From contig JBDGYE010000027.1 of NCBI GenBank assembly GCA_039584255.1, positions 1-34,223 of the forward strand: a stretch of DNA of 34,223 bases, in the 5' to 3' direction. Below, piece after piece: positions 14,089-22,554 of this stretch (position 1 is the stretch's first letter; every line of letters starts with the position of its first letter). A program made the translations under genes and the position numbers. The notes under the pieces are model-generated. The model searched no databases. It saw only the letters and a program-made list of their open reading frames with translations, and was not told the origin of the DNA. The DNA comes from JBDGYE01 sp039584255. Its GTDB lineage: Bacteria; Gemmatimonadota; Gemmatimonadetes; Palauibacterales; Palauibacteraceae.

Positions 14089-14131
14089 TCAGCGGCCCGT
14101 TTCTCGATGTGCCAACACAAGGACTCGTGGG

Positions 14132-14137
14132 TATAAT
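14132..14137 (+). promoter_or_regulatory. Perfect -10 box upstream of nadA
   Basis: TATAAT at 14132-14137, 40 bp before the GTG start. The region 17 bases upstream (GTGCCA) is a poor -35, so an activator or an extended element (TGGGTATAAT) may contribute. The short nadA/ligA gap must also hold the ligA promoter. Confidence 0.45.
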
Positions 14138-14176
14138 GGTCGACCCTTCTCTCCGCGGGAATCATCGGAGGCGGTC

Positions 14177-15184
14177 GTGACGACAGCGCTGGAATATACG
14201 CCCGAAGTCGCCGAGGCGACCGAGCACATCTACGAAAAGGTAAGGCAGAGCATCCCGCGCTTCGAGTGGGAGATGCACGCGCCGCTCATCGCCGAGATCA
14301 ACCGCCTCAAGAAAGTGAGGAACGCGGTGATCCTCGGCCACAACTACATGGTCCCCGAGATCTTCCACGGAGTCTCGGACCACGTGGGCGATTCCCTGGG
14401 GCTATCCATCGTGGCCAAGGAGTCCGAGGCGGACGTCATCGTCTTTTGCGGCGTCCACTTCATGGCAGAGACCGCCAAGATCCTGAACCCGGCTCGCACC
14501 GTGCTGATTCCGGACCTGGAGGCGGGGTGCTCGCTCTCGGAGAGCATCACGCCGGCCGACGTACGGCTGCTCAGGGAGCGGTATCCCGACGTTCCGGTCG
14601 TGACCTACGTGAACACGCCGGCCTCGATCAAGGCGGAGTCCGATATCTGCTGCACCTCGGCGAACGCGGTCGCGGTCGTGGAGTCGCTGGGCGTCGACAG
14701 GGTGATCTTCCTGCCGGATGAGTACCTGGGCCGCAACGTGGCGAAGGAGACGGACGTCGAGGTGATCACCTGGGCCGGCCACTGCATCGTCCACGAGCAG
14801 TTCACGGTCGAGGAGATCCGGGCCTACCGGGCCCAGTTCCCGGGGATCGAAGTCATCGCGCACCCCGAGTGCTCGCCCGAGGTGTGCGCGGAGTGCGATT
14901 TCGTCGGCTCCACGACGGCGATGATCGATTACCTGGACGAAGCACGGAGCAACCGGGTGATCATGGTCACCGAGTGCTCGATGTCGGACAACGTCCAGGA
15001 GGCGCACCCCGACCTCGAGTTCATCCGGCCGTGCACGATCTGCCCGCACATGAAGAAGATCACCCTGGAGAAGACGCTCGCCTCGCTCGTGAACATGCAG
15101 CACGAGGTGGACGTCCCCGAGGACGTGCGGCAGCGGGCACTGGTGGCGGTCGAGCGGATGCTGGAGATCGGCCGCAAGGACTAG
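14177..15184 (+). CDS. nadA: Quinolinate synthase
   Basis: A 335-aa protein. It condenses iminoaspartate with dihydroxyacetone phosphate to quinolinate in de novo NAD synthesis and carries a [4Fe-4S] cluster. Family motifs are present: VILGHNYMVPEIFH, VIVFCGVHFMAETAKIL (Cys ligand), VVTYVNTPASIKAESD, CTSANAV, FLPDEYLGRN, AHPECSPEVC (Cys ligand) and RPCTICPHMKKITL (Cys ligand). The GTG start at 14177 has GGAGGC at 14167-14172. nadB and nadC are not in the window. Its TAG stop shares the palindrome CTAG with the convergent udgB stop. Confidence 0.96.
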   Translation: MTTALEYTPEVAEATEHIYEKVRQSIPRFEWEMHAPLIAEINRLKKVRNAVILGHNYMVPEIFHGVSDHVGDSLGLSIVAKESEADVIVFCGVHFMAETAKILNPARTVLIPDLEAGCSLSESITPADVRLLRERYPDVPVVTYVNTPASIKAESDICCTSANAVAVVESLGVDRVIFLPDEYLGRNVAKETDVEVITWAGHCIVHEQFTVEEIRAYRAQFPGIEVIAHPECSPEVCAECDFVGSTTAMIDYLDEARSNRVIMVTECSMSDNVQEAHPDLEFIRPCTICPHMKKITLEKTLASLVNMQHEVDVPEDVRQRALVAVERMLEIGRKD

Positions 15185-15906
15185 CCCGCCAGCTCCACCG
15201 CCCGCGCCCACACGGCGTCGAACATCTCGCGCGTCAGCTTCCCTGTAAATGTGTTCTGCTGGCTCGGATGGTAGGAAGCCAGCAACGAGACGGTCCCGGA
15301 GCCGGGGTCGGGGCTGCCGATCCGGGCCTCCGCCCCGTGGCCGAACCGCGGCTTGGGTCTCGGCACATCTAACTCGCGGTGCCGCAGCACCCGTAGAACC
15401 GCGTCCCACGCGAACCCACCCAGGGCGACGATCACGGGCGGCACGCCCAGCAGGTCCAGCTCCCGCTCCAGCCATGGCCGGCAGGCGTCGCGCTCGCCCG
15501 TCGTGGGACGATTGGCGGGAGGGGCACATCGCACGGCCGCCGTGATCCAGGCTCCGCAGAGCTCGAGACCGTCGCCTCGCCCGGCCGATTCCGCCCGCGT
15601 CGCGAGTCCCGTTCGATGCAGGGCCCGGTACAGCCAGTCTCCCGAGCGGTCGCCGGTGAACATGCGTCCGGTCCGGTTGGCGCCGTGGGCTCCGGGCGCC
15701 AGGCCTACGATAAGAACCCGCGCCCCGGGATCGCCGAAGCCCGACACCGGGCGACCCCAGTATTCCTCGTCGGCGTAGGCGGCGCGCTTGCTTAGCGCCA
15801 CCTGCTCACGCCACGCGACCAGGCGCGGGCAGCGGCGGCAGGCCTCGACCTCGGCCGCCAGCCTCTCGAGGCCGCGTCGCGTGAAATCAGAGGCCGCCGG
15901 CATCAC
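15181..15906 (-). CDS. udgB: Uracil-DNA glycosylase, family 5 (UdgB-like)
   Basis: A 241-aa protein. It removes uracil, and in known members also hypoxanthine or xanthine, from DNA. The motif GLAPGAHGANRTGRMFTGD (about 68-86) has Ala where families 1 and 4 have the catalytic acid or polar residue, as typical of family 5. The second motif SYHPSQQNT has His214. Iron-sulfur ligands are likely Cys23, Cys26, Cys127 and Cys142. The start is GTG 15906 (overlapping the upstream TGA) or the adjacent ATG 15903. It is the last gene of a coupled operon with an Lrp regulator and a membrane protein. Confidence 0.9.
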   Translation of the reverse strand: MMPAASDFTRRGLERLAAEVEACRRCPRLVAWREQVALSKRAAYADEEYWGRPVSGFGDPGARVLIVGLAPGAHGANRTGRMFTGDRSGDWLYRALHRTGLATRAESAGRGDGLELCGAWITAAVRCAPPANRPTTGERDACRPWLERELDLLGVPPVIVALGGFAWDAVLRVLRHRELDVPRPKPRFGHGAEARIGSPDPGSGTVSLLASYHPSQQNTFTGKLTREMFDAVWARAVELAG

Positions 15907-16373
15907 TCCTCATCCACCGGACCCATCGGCAGCTCCACGTCCAACTGCTCTTTGGGTGCATCGAGGACGACCGACGTGTTCGTCCCCTCGATCCCCGGCA
16001 GGCCGAGCATGCTCTTGATCTCGCGGTTCATCTCCGACTCGTCGGCGAAGCGGCCAATCACCATCACGTCGAACTCGCCCGTGATCTCGTAGACATGGGT
16101 GAGGTGCGGGTGCTTCGTCAGCGACCGCACGATCGTAGGCAGGGCATCGCCCCGCGCCTTGACCCGGGTGATGGCCACCAGCCCCATCCCCAGCTTCCGA
16201 TAGTCCAGCACCGGCCGGTAGCCGCGAATCACGCGTCGGTCCTCGAGGTCCCGCAGGCGGTGTCCCACGGTACTGGCCGCGACACCGAGCTCGGTGGCGA
16301 GCTGTCGGTTGGAGCGGCGAGCGTCTGTCTGAAGCGCCTTGATGAGCCGAGCGTCCAGGTCGCGATAGGTCAC
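15903..16373 (-). CDS. Lrp/AsnC-family transcriptional regulator
   Basis: A 156-aa protein of normal family length. The N-terminal HTH (LDARLIKALQTDARRSNRQL, ATELGVAASTVGHRLRDLE) is followed by the RAM/AsnC ligand-binding domain (VYEITGEFDVMVIGRFAD, then a C-terminal TNTSVVLDAPKEQ). Such regulators form octamers and respond to amino acids or related small molecules. It starts with GTG 16373, overlapping the previous stop (GTGA), and its own stop overlaps the udgB start. The effector cannot be predicted; the close coupling suggests control of its own operon. Confidence 0.93.
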   Translation of the reverse strand: MTYRDLDARLIKALQTDARRSNRQLATELGVAASTVGHRLRDLEDRRVIRGYRPVLDYRKLGMGLVAITRVKARGDALPTIVRSLTKHPHLTHVYEITGEFDVMVIGRFADESEMNREIKSMLGLPGIEGTNTSVVLDAPKEQLDVELPMGPVDEE

Positions 16374-17905
16374 GTGAACTCCTCCGCCTTGATCTGCAGG
16401 GCCGGGTCGGAGGCCAGCGGCTCCTCGGCCCGGCCGAACTTCTCGTATAGCCGGCTCTCACGCCGCCGGTTGGCGCCCAGCGGGTACCGCCAGTAGCGCC
16501 ACGGTTGCGACAGGAGATGGCGGGCGGTCCGGTGTGCGATGAACTCCGGCACATCCTCCATGAGGTCGACGCCCTGCTCCAGGTGGACCCGCTCCAGCAA
16601 CGCCATGGCGTCGTGCATCTGGTCTTCCTTCGCGTGCTTCCAGAATCCCCGCAGCAGGTGGCCCACCCGGCGTGCGGGAATCCTCCCCTCCTCCGGGAGA
16701 TAGGAGAGGACCCGGAAGAACGGCGTGTGAAAGATCTGGTCGGCATCGACCTCGAGCAGCCAGGTGCCGGGCACGCCGTTCCGGGCGCCGCTGACGGCTT
16801 CATCGCGGCACACGGCCAGGGACTCGGCGGATCCCAGCCGCGAGAGTGGAATCCACAGCTCACGGTAGTGGGCGTCGGAGACGATCCACTCGAGGGCTCC
16901 GGGGCTCTCGCCATCCGCGCGGATCCACAGCTCCACCCGCTCCCAATCCTTCTCCCAGAACTTGTTCAGCTCCGCCGGGGTGAGAATCAGATAGCGCCAT
17001 ACCCAGTACGTGCTCCCCTCGAGCCAGTAGGGACTGTCGTGCTCGCGCTCGTATGGCCTGCCCGTGCCATCGCTCGTGTACAGCATGAGCACGGGAGGAA
17101 CCGGTCGCGGGAGGAAGAACCAGTCGATGAACAGGTAGAGCACGAAGAGCCCGCCCAGTGCCAGGAAGACGGGCGTCCAGTCGCCTCCGACCGCGGGACG
17201 GAAGACGCGGACGATGTAGGCGCCGATCAGGACCGGAAGCGCCCCGAGTACGGACGTGATCCAGTCCCGGTAGAGCGCGAACAGGAGCAGCACCAGGACT
17301 GGGAATCCGATGAGCGACAGATGGTTTCCGACCTCGTCCAGCAGCTCGGCCGCGCTCAGAACCGGAGCCAGGATTGCCACCAGCAGGATCGCCGACATCG
17401 CGGCCAGGGGAAGCTTGTACGCCGCGTAGAAGACGCTGGAGAATCCCGATACCAGGTAGGGGTCCATGATGTCGCTCGCCAGCTCCGTCTCTCCCTTCCG
17501 GACGTTCACGCGGCCGGGGCCCGCCGGGATCAGCCCGAGTCGGAAGCGTTCAAGCGCTTCCAGCAGATCCTCGCCGATCCGACGCCGGAAGCGGATCTTG
17601 TAGCGGCCCATACGGCGAAAGGAACGCAAGGGGAAGAGCAGCGGCCCCGTGAGGAAGAGCAGGAGGTAGTACCGGAGGCGTGGGATCTCGAGGTCCGGAC
17701 GGTCGAGGCCGAGGCGGAACAGGTTCTGGTCAACCAGGCCCAGCTCCTCGTGCTCCGGAGGCACGCCCCGCGGAAAGCGAAGCACACTGGCCCAGTAGTC
17801 GACGAACAGGAACGGGCCCCGCAGCAGGTCCTGGCGGAGGAGCCAGGCGACCAGCGAGCCGGCCGCGTGCCCCCCGGGCGCCGTGCGTTCCTGCGAGGTC
17901 GTCAT
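16370..17905 (-). CDS. Large membrane protein, unknown function
   Basis: A 511-aa protein. I do not recognise a family. A soluble N-terminal ~75 aa (FLFVDYWASVLRFPRGVPPE) is followed by a hydrophobic helix (YYLLLFLTGPLLFPL), a basic stretch, and about four transmembrane helices between roughly 165 and 275 (LAAMSAILLVAILAPVLSAA, FPVLVLLLFALY, VLGALPVLIGAYIV, FLALGGLFVLYLFIDWFFL). A ~230-aa soluble C-terminal part is rich in Trp and acidic residues (YWLEGSTYWVWRYLIL, VELWIRADGES). It is the first gene of the operon with the Lrp regulator and udgB. Consistent codon use and tight overlap support a real gene. Confidence 0.8.
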   Translation of the reverse strand: MTTSQERTAPGGHAAGSLVAWLLRQDLLRGPFLFVDYWASVLRFPRGVPPEHEELGLVDQNLFRLGLDRPDLEIPRLRYYLLLFLTGPLLFPLRSFRRMGRYKIRFRRRIGEDLLEALERFRLGLIPAGPGRVNVRKGETELASDIMDPYLVSGFSSVFYAAYKLPLAAMSAILLVAILAPVLSAAELLDEVGNHLSLIGFPVLVLLLFALYRDWITSVLGALPVLIGAYIVRVFRPAVGGDWTPVFLALGGLFVLYLFIDWFFLPRPVPPVLMLYTSDGTGRPYEREHDSPYWLEGSTYWVWRYLILTPAELNKFWEKDWERVELWIRADGESPGALEWIVSDAHYRELWIPLSRLGSAESLAVCRDEAVSGARNGVPGTWLLEVDADQIFHTPFFRVLSYLPEEGRIPARRVGHLLRGFWKHAKEDQMHDAMALLERVHLEQGVDLMEDVPEFIAHRTARHLLSQPWRYWRYPLGANRRRESRLYEKFGRAEEPLASDPALQIKAEEFT

Positions 17906-17979
17906 CGAACTCCCGGATTGGGGTCAGCGCGGCGGGAAGGACCCGGCCGCGCGTTGTGCTTCACAGACACTCTTCTCAC

Positions 17980-17993
17980 ATTCCGCGCGGAAT
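17980..17993. promoter_or_regulatory. 14-bp perfect palindrome upstream of the DUF1207 gene
   Basis: ATTCCGCGCGGAAT is a perfect palindrome 20 bp before the ATG at 18013, in the divergent gap between the 511-aa membrane protein and the first DUF1207-like gene. It sits where an operator would overlap the promoter. No binding protein can be assigned. Confidence 0.35.
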
Positions 17994-18012
17994 ACAAGAT
18001 AGGATTGGATAC

Positions 18013-18987
18013 ATGATCGGTCACCGGCGGTCCTCGTCGGGACGTACCCTCGAGAGAAGCCTTGTTTCCGCGCTCGTCGCTCTGGCCCTGCTGCCGGCCA
18101 GGCTGTGCGCTCAGGAACCGCCCGCGGAGGCCGAGTCCGGGCACGACTCCTTGCGAGCGGCCTGGTTTCCCCGCTCCTTCCTGGTGGCACCGCTTCGGGC
18201 GGCGCCGCGCGAGGTCAAGCTGCGAGGCGGGTTCATCTCGGCCGACCGCGACCTGGACAACGCTTACGCCGGTCGGAACGTCGAGGCTCAAGTCTACCTC
18301 GGCCTGCGGCTTCCGGTGATTCGATTCCAGGACGAGGCTCCGGGCCGGCCGGGGCTCGATCTGGGCTTCGAGGTGGGGAACTACTCCCGCTTCGCCATGG
18401 AGGAGTTCGAGAAGGACCTCATCATAGCGGGCTACAGAGTCGGATTCCCGTTCTCGCTCCGCTACCGGTGGCTCGACTTCCGGGCCGTCGTCGCGCACGA
18501 GAGCTCGCACTACGGGGACGATTACGTCAAGCGTTTCGAGCCGGAGTTCCTCCAGATTTCCCGGGAGCTCCTGGAGCTGCTGGTCGCCTGGAGGCCGGTC
18601 GCGGGCGGGCGCCTGTACGTCGGGGGCGACTACAACTTCGGCCGCGGCCTCACCTTTCTCGAGACGGGCGATCTCCTGGACCCTTTCGAGGAGGTCAGGA
18701 CGGTTGGCGAGTGGCGGGCACGCTTCGGCCTCGAGTACGACCCCACGTGGGAAGGCAGGCGGCGGCCCGGCCCCTTCGTCGCCGCCAACTTCGAGACCAC
18801 CGACCGGACCGACCGGCTGTCTGTCAACGCCGTGGCTGGAGTGGCACTCTGGCTCGGCCCGGTTCGTTTCCTGTTCGACGCCGAGTACCACGACGGTCCT
18901 TCGTCGATGGGCCAATTCGAGCTGATAGACGAAAGCTTCTGGGGACTGAACCTCACCATCGAGCTCTGGGCGGGCGCGGGCGGCTGA
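18013..18987 (+). CDS. DUF1207-like envelope protein A
   Basis: A 324-aa protein. An N-terminal signal peptide ends near ARLCAQ (about residue 33). The mature protein begins with FPRSFLVAPLRAAPREVKLR and contains alternating beta-strand segments, LDLGFEVGNYSRF and VVAHESSHYGDDYV, close to the HxSSHxGDEY motif of DUF1207 proteins. It ends in a strand (FWGLNLTIELWAG). It is probably a beta-rich periplasmic or outer-membrane protein; the role is unknown. The start ATG 18013 has AGGA about 10 bases upstream. It is paralogous to 19450-20349. Confidence 0.8.
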   Translation: MIGHRRSSSGRTLERSLVSALVALALLPARLCAQEPPAEAESGHDSLRAAWFPRSFLVAPLRAAPREVKLRGGFISADRDLDNAYAGRNVEAQVYLGLRLPVIRFQDEAPGRPGLDLGFEVGNYSRFAMEEFEKDLIIAGYRVGFPFSLRYRWLDFRAVVAHESSHYGDDYVKRFEPEFLQISRELLELLVAWRPVAGGRLYVGGDYNFGRGLTFLETGDLLDPFEEVRTVGEWRARFGLEYDPTWEGRRRPGPFVAANFETTDRTDRLSVNAVAGVALWLGPVRFLFDAEYHDGPSSMGQFELIDESFWGLNLTIELWAGAGG

Positions 18988-19045
18988 GCTGTCCCCCTAC
19001 CGAGGGACACGCCGCTGCGGCCGCCCGGCGGAAAAGGAGACTCCT

Positions 19046-19453
19046 ATGACCGCGTCCTCCGCTGAAGTTCTCGCTCGCCGCCTTGAGCGGCTGGAACGCG
19101 CTCGCCGCCGCGACGGCCGGCTGCTGGTCCTCGCCGTGGTTGCCGGCGCGGGTCTGCTGCTTTCCGCCTCGGGACATGCCCCTTCCGCGAATGCGCCCGA
19201 CGGCTCCCAGTCGCGGGCCATCTCCATCGTCGCCGGCGGGAACCACACGTGCGCCCTGCTGTCCAACGGCTCCGTGTACTGCTGGGGGTCCAACGAATAC
19301 GGTCAGCTAGGCACCGGAACGACCCGCTTCAACGACCCGACGGGAAGGGGACGCTGCCTGTCGCCGCACATCCAGCCCGGCGTCTACGCTCCGGCGGAGA
19401 GCAGCCCGATGATCGACTGCGCGGGACGGCCGGCGCGGGTGCAGCTTCCGTGA
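19046..19453 (+). CDS. Membrane-anchored single RCC1-repeat protein
   Basis: A 135-aa protein. A basic N-terminus and one hydrophobic helix (about 26-42, LLVLAVVAGAGLLLSA) give a signal anchor. An extracytoplasmic RCC1-type repeat follows: GGNHTCALLSNGSVYCWGSN, then EYGQLGTGT. Normal RCC1 beta-propellers need about seven repeats, so this is either a shortened remnant or a small module that assembles with itself or a partner. Four further extracytoplasmic cysteines could form disulfides. ATG 19046 has AAAAGGAG upstream. Its stop overlaps the start of the next gene (GTGA), so it is translationally coupled to DUF1207 protein B. Confidence 0.75.
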   Translation: MTASSAEVLARRLERLERARRRDGRLLVLAVVAGAGLLLSASGHAPSANAPDGSQSRAISIVAGGNHTCALLSNGSVYCWGSNEYGQLGTGTTRFNDPTGRGRCLSPHIQPGVYAPAESSPMIDCAGRPARVQLP

Positions 19454-20349
19454 GACTTCTGGGCCGGACGGCTGTCGCAGTCGTCCTGCTTCTGCCCGGC
19501 GGGTTGCAGTCCGCCCGCGGCCAGGAGGCGGGAGCCGAAGGCGGGGCCGCCAGGGCCGATTCCGCGGGCACCGGGTGGCTTCCGGGCTCGTTCATCATCG
19601 CCCCTCTCAGGGCGAAGCCGCGGGAGGTGAAGCTCCGAGCCGGAGCCATCGCGGTCGACAGGGACCTGGAGCCCGACTACGAGGGGCGCCACGCCGAGGC
19701 CCAGGTGGATCTGGGGTACCGGATTCCCGTTGTCCGGATCCAGGCAGAAGCTCGGGCGCGCCCGGGATTGGACCTCGGCTTCGAGGTCGGCACCTACTCC
19801 CGCTTCGAGCGCGACTTCGTGAGCATCGACTTCCGAGTCGGCTTTCCGCTTTCGATCCGATACCGGAAGTGGGACTTCCGAATCACCCCGTTCCACGAGA
19901 GCTCACACGTCGGAGACGAGTACCAGTCACGCTTCAGCCGCGAGCCGAGGGATCTGTCCAGGGAGTCCTTCGAGCTGCTGGCCGGCTTCCGGCCCGCGGA
20001 AGCATGGCGGGCCTATCTCGGGGGAGACCTCAACGTGGGCCGTGGCACCGACCGCGAGATGGACAGGTGGCGCCTCCGGTTCGGGGTGGAGTGGGACACC
20101 ACGGTGTGGAGCGACAGGCTCTGGGGGCCCTATGCCGCGGCGGACCTCGAGACCGACGACGTAAGCGATCGCCTTTCGGCGACGGTCGTGGCGGGACTTG
20201 CCGTCCGGCTCCGGTCGTGGCGCCTCCTGGCCGACCTGGAGTTCCACGACGGTCGCTCTCCGATGCGCCAGTTCGGAACCGTAAACGAGTCCTTCTGGGG
20301 CTTCAATCTCACCTTCGAGCCGATGTGCGCCTGCCGCCCCAAGCTTTGA
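19450..20349 (+). CDS. DUF1207-like envelope protein B
   Basis: A 299-aa paralog of the protein at 18013-18987. It shares the signal peptide position, PGSFIIAPLRAKPREVKLRA, RPGLDLGFEVGTYSRF, FHESSHVGDEYQSRF and the C-terminal SFWGFNLTFE strand. It starts with GTG 19450, which overlaps the RCC1 gene stop; the long upstream open frame in the same phase is a shadow of that gene. A terminator-like hairpin follows. Two related copies flank the RCC1 gene, implying local duplication and possibly a shared envelope complex. Confidence 0.8.
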   Translation: MRLLGRTAVAVVLLLPGGLQSARGQEAGAEGGAARADSAGTGWLPGSFIIAPLRAKPREVKLRAGAIAVDRDLEPDYEGRHAEAQVDLGYRIPVVRIQAEARARPGLDLGFEVGTYSRFERDFVSIDFRVGFPLSIRYRKWDFRITPFHESSHVGDEYQSRFSREPRDLSRESFELLAGFRPAEAWRAYLGGDLNVGRGTDREMDRWRLRFGVEWDTTVWSDRLWGPYAAADLETDDVSDRLSATVVAGLAVRLRSWRLLADLEFHDGRSPMRQFGTVNESFWGFNLTFEPMCACRPKL

Positions 20350-20361
20350 GCGGATGCGGCG

Positions 20362-20384
20362 GCGGCGCTCACGAGGAGCGCCGC
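20362..20384. terminator. Hairpin between convergent DUF1207 B and HEAT-repeat genes
   Basis: GCGGCGCT (20362-20369) and AGCGCCGC (20377-20384) form a perfect 8-bp stem with a 7-base loop, 13 bp after the plus-strand stop. It can serve both convergent operons. There is no T-tract. Confidence 0.5.
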
Positions 20385-20425
20385 TGCCAGGCCCGCACCA
20401 CCACCCATTCACCTCCCAAGGGCCG

Positions 20426-21808
20426 TCATTGTTCCAGGATCTCAAGCAGAACATCCTGGGCTCGCGGATCGCCGGACTGGCCGATCCAGAAGATCGCGAT
20501 CGTGAGCAGCTCGGGATCCGTTTCGCTGCGGGCGATGTCGAGCATCTTGTCGAACGCCGCCGCGTCGTCCATCTGCGCCAGCGTGAACAGGATCTGCTCC
20601 TTCATCTCGGGATCGGCGGCGCCGTCGTACATCGCCACCAGGGCATCGACGGCCACGGCGCCGCTCTGGCCCGCCCAGAAGAGCGCCATCTGGCGGACCT
20701 CCGGATCCTCGTCCTGGTCCGTGGCCACCTGGACCAGCCAGTCACCGTCTATGGCATCGGGCATCTGAGTCAGGGCATGAAGGATCTGCTCCCGTACGTC
20801 CGCGTCCTCAACCTCGTAGAACAGGGCCTGGAGAAGGTCGGCGTTTTCCTCAGACGGCCTCTGGGCGAGCCCGAACACGGCCATCCCCCTGACTTCCGCC
20901 GAGACGTCCTCACGGCTCGCGTACTCTCTCAGCAGCGCACTCGCCCTGGGGTCGTCGCTCTGGCCGAGCGCGAAGATCACCTGACCGTGGATCTCCTCGT
21001 CAATGTTCGGGTCGCTGAGGATCTCGACCACGGCGTCCGTGGCGCGCGGGTCGTCCACCTGCGACAGCCAGAACGCGGCGTGCCCCTTCACCTCCGGTTC
21101 CGGATCGTTTCGCACCACGTCCAGCATGATATCCAGCGTCTCGTCGGAATCCTGCTGGCCGAGGATGAACACGGCCTGCGAGCGAAGCTCGGCGGTCTCC
21201 GGTCGGCGATCCTGGAGGACCTTCGTCAGGGCCGGCAGCGCCCGGTCCGAGTCCATCATGAGCAGCGCCTGGAGCGCCACGGCCTTCATCTCGGCCTGTT
21301 GCTCGGCCTCCTGGTCCCGCTCGGCCTCCCGGGCCACTCGCTCCGCCGCCTCGCGATCGCCGCGCCGAGCCAGCTCGCCCTCCACCCGGATGGCTAGCTC
21401 CTGGGCGTCGCCGTGCGTGGCGGCATCCGGATACTCGGTCATCTGCCGTTGGAGCGAATGCATTGCGGACCTGTAGTTCGAGCCCCCGCCCAGCCTGTAG
21501 TAGGCGTACGCCTGGTAATAGAGGGCGTCGGCCGTGTACTGGGGCTCCTCGTCCATCGATCGGCGGAAGAGATCTATGGCCCGGCGGTACTCCGCCTGGT
21601 TCAGCGCCCTGCGGGCCATCCGGTAGATCGTGTCCGCCTGGGCGAGCTGGCGAGCGTCGTCGCCGCCCCCGGCCACCGCGACGGCCGAGGCGTATCCGAG
21701 CGCGCTCGCGTAGGCCGCTTCCGCCTGCGCTTCCTGGGCGGCTCCCGGTCTCGGCACCAGGAGAACCGCCGCTATCACCAATCCGTTCGCGATCGTCATA
21801 TGTCTCAT
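20426..21808 (-). CDS. Secreted HEAT-repeat / TPR protein
   Basis: A 460-aa protein. The signal peptide ends near PGAAQ (about residue 25). A TPR-like part (about 50-115: IYRMARRALNQAEYRRAIDL, ADALYYQAYAYYRLG) and a charged helix follow. About seven HEAT-like repeats run from 170 to the end (RSQAVFILGQQDSDETLDIM, KGHAAFWLSQVDDPRATDAV and similar AxFxLxQxxDP units). HEAT solenoids bind proteins, so this is probably a periplasmic scaffold. It is the third gene behind an ECF sigma factor and its anti-sigma factor, so it may be the extracytoplasmic sensor or main output of that system (inference). Confidence 0.85.
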   Translation of the reverse strand: MRHMTIANGLVIAAVLLVPRPGAAQEAQAEAAYASALGYASAVAVAGGGDDARQLAQADTIYRMARRALNQAEYRRAIDLFRRSMDEEPQYTADALYYQAYAYYRLGGGSNYRSAMHSLQRQMTEYPDAATHGDAQELAIRVEGELARRGDREAAERVAREAERDQEAEQQAEMKAVALQALLMMDSDRALPALTKVLQDRRPETAELRSQAVFILGQQDSDETLDIMLDVVRNDPEPEVKGHAAFWLSQVDDPRATDAVVEILSDPNIDEEIHGQVIFALGQSDDPRASALLREYASREDVSAEVRGMAVFGLAQRPSEENADLLQALFYEVEDADVREQILHALTQMPDAIDGDWLVQVATDQDEDPEVRQMALFWAGQSGAVAVDALVAMYDGAADPEMKEQILFTLAQMDDAAAFDKMLDIARSETDPELLTIAIFWIGQSGDPRAQDVLLEILEQ

Positions 21809-21849
21809 CGCTCCATCCCCTTCCCTTCAAACGACTCCGTTTGCGTCTC

Positions 21850-22554
21850 TTATGTGCCTGCCGTGAGCCCCGCCGCCGAAGCCGTACGAAGCCGGAACAG
21901 CAGCTGGCGATCCTGCAATCCCTCTTCGATGAGCCCTGCGTCCTCGGCGTCGCCCGGCCGCAGCTGGACGATCTGCACCAGGATCAGCTCCAGATCCTCC
22001 AGCAGGCGGGCCATACTGGCATCGCTGGCCGCCGGCGAGTTCTGAAGCAGACGGGTGCGCGTCAGCAGGCTGCGCGCCCAGGTGCGCACCTCGTCGTCGA
22101 GCTCGTCTCTCTTCCGATCGGCCCGAAACATCGTCAGGAAGCTCTCGGTGCGGGCCAGGTGCTCCGCCGCCACGAACATGTACGGCGATGCGGCCTCACT
22201 CCCGTCCAGTGCGGGTCTCCCCCCGTTCAGGGCCGCCATGGCCTCGGGGGCCGGCCCCTGATCGGCGACCTGCGGTCCCTCGGAGCCCACCCGCGACAAC
22301 GTGAACCGCCCGATCGCGATCCCCACCAGCAGGGCCGCCGCGACGCCTATCCACCACGGCTGCGGGCGGAAGCGGCGCATCGGAAAGACCCTTGCCTCGT
22401 CCGCGCGCGCCGCGCGGGCGGCCTGGATCACCGCCCACATCTCGTCCCTGGGAGGCTCGGGCGGCGCGTTGTAATGCTCGCGGGTCTCGTTTGTCAGGCG
22501 CTCCACGAACCGCTCCTCCGGCTTTTTCCGGTCGTTGTCGTCTTGCGTGGTCAT
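21850..22554 (-). CDS. Membrane-anchored anti-sigma factor-like protein
   Basis: A 234-aa protein. The cytoplasmic N-terminus is about 65 aa (ERFVERLTNETREHYNAPPE), there is one transmembrane helix (about 68-83, WWIGVAAALLVGIAIG), and a ~150-aa helical periplasmic part with a coiled-coil look (LLEDLELILVQIVQL). No zinc-binding HxxxCxxC motif is present, so it is not a standard ZAS anti-sigma factor. The assignment rests on topology and position: ATG 22554 overlaps the sigma stop (ATGA). The HEAT-repeat gene follows after 41 bp. Confidence 0.75.
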   Translation of the reverse strand: MTTQDDNDRKKPEERFVERLTNETREHYNAPPEPPRDEMWAVIQAARAARADEARVFPMRRFRPQPWWIGVAAALLVGIAIGRFTLSRVGSEGPQVADQGPAPEAMAALNGGRPALDGSEAASPYMFVAAEHLARTESFLTMFRADRKRDELDDEVRTWARSLLTRTRLLQNSPAASDASMARLLEDLELILVQIVQLRPGDAEDAGLIEEGLQDRQLLFRLRTASAAGLTAGT

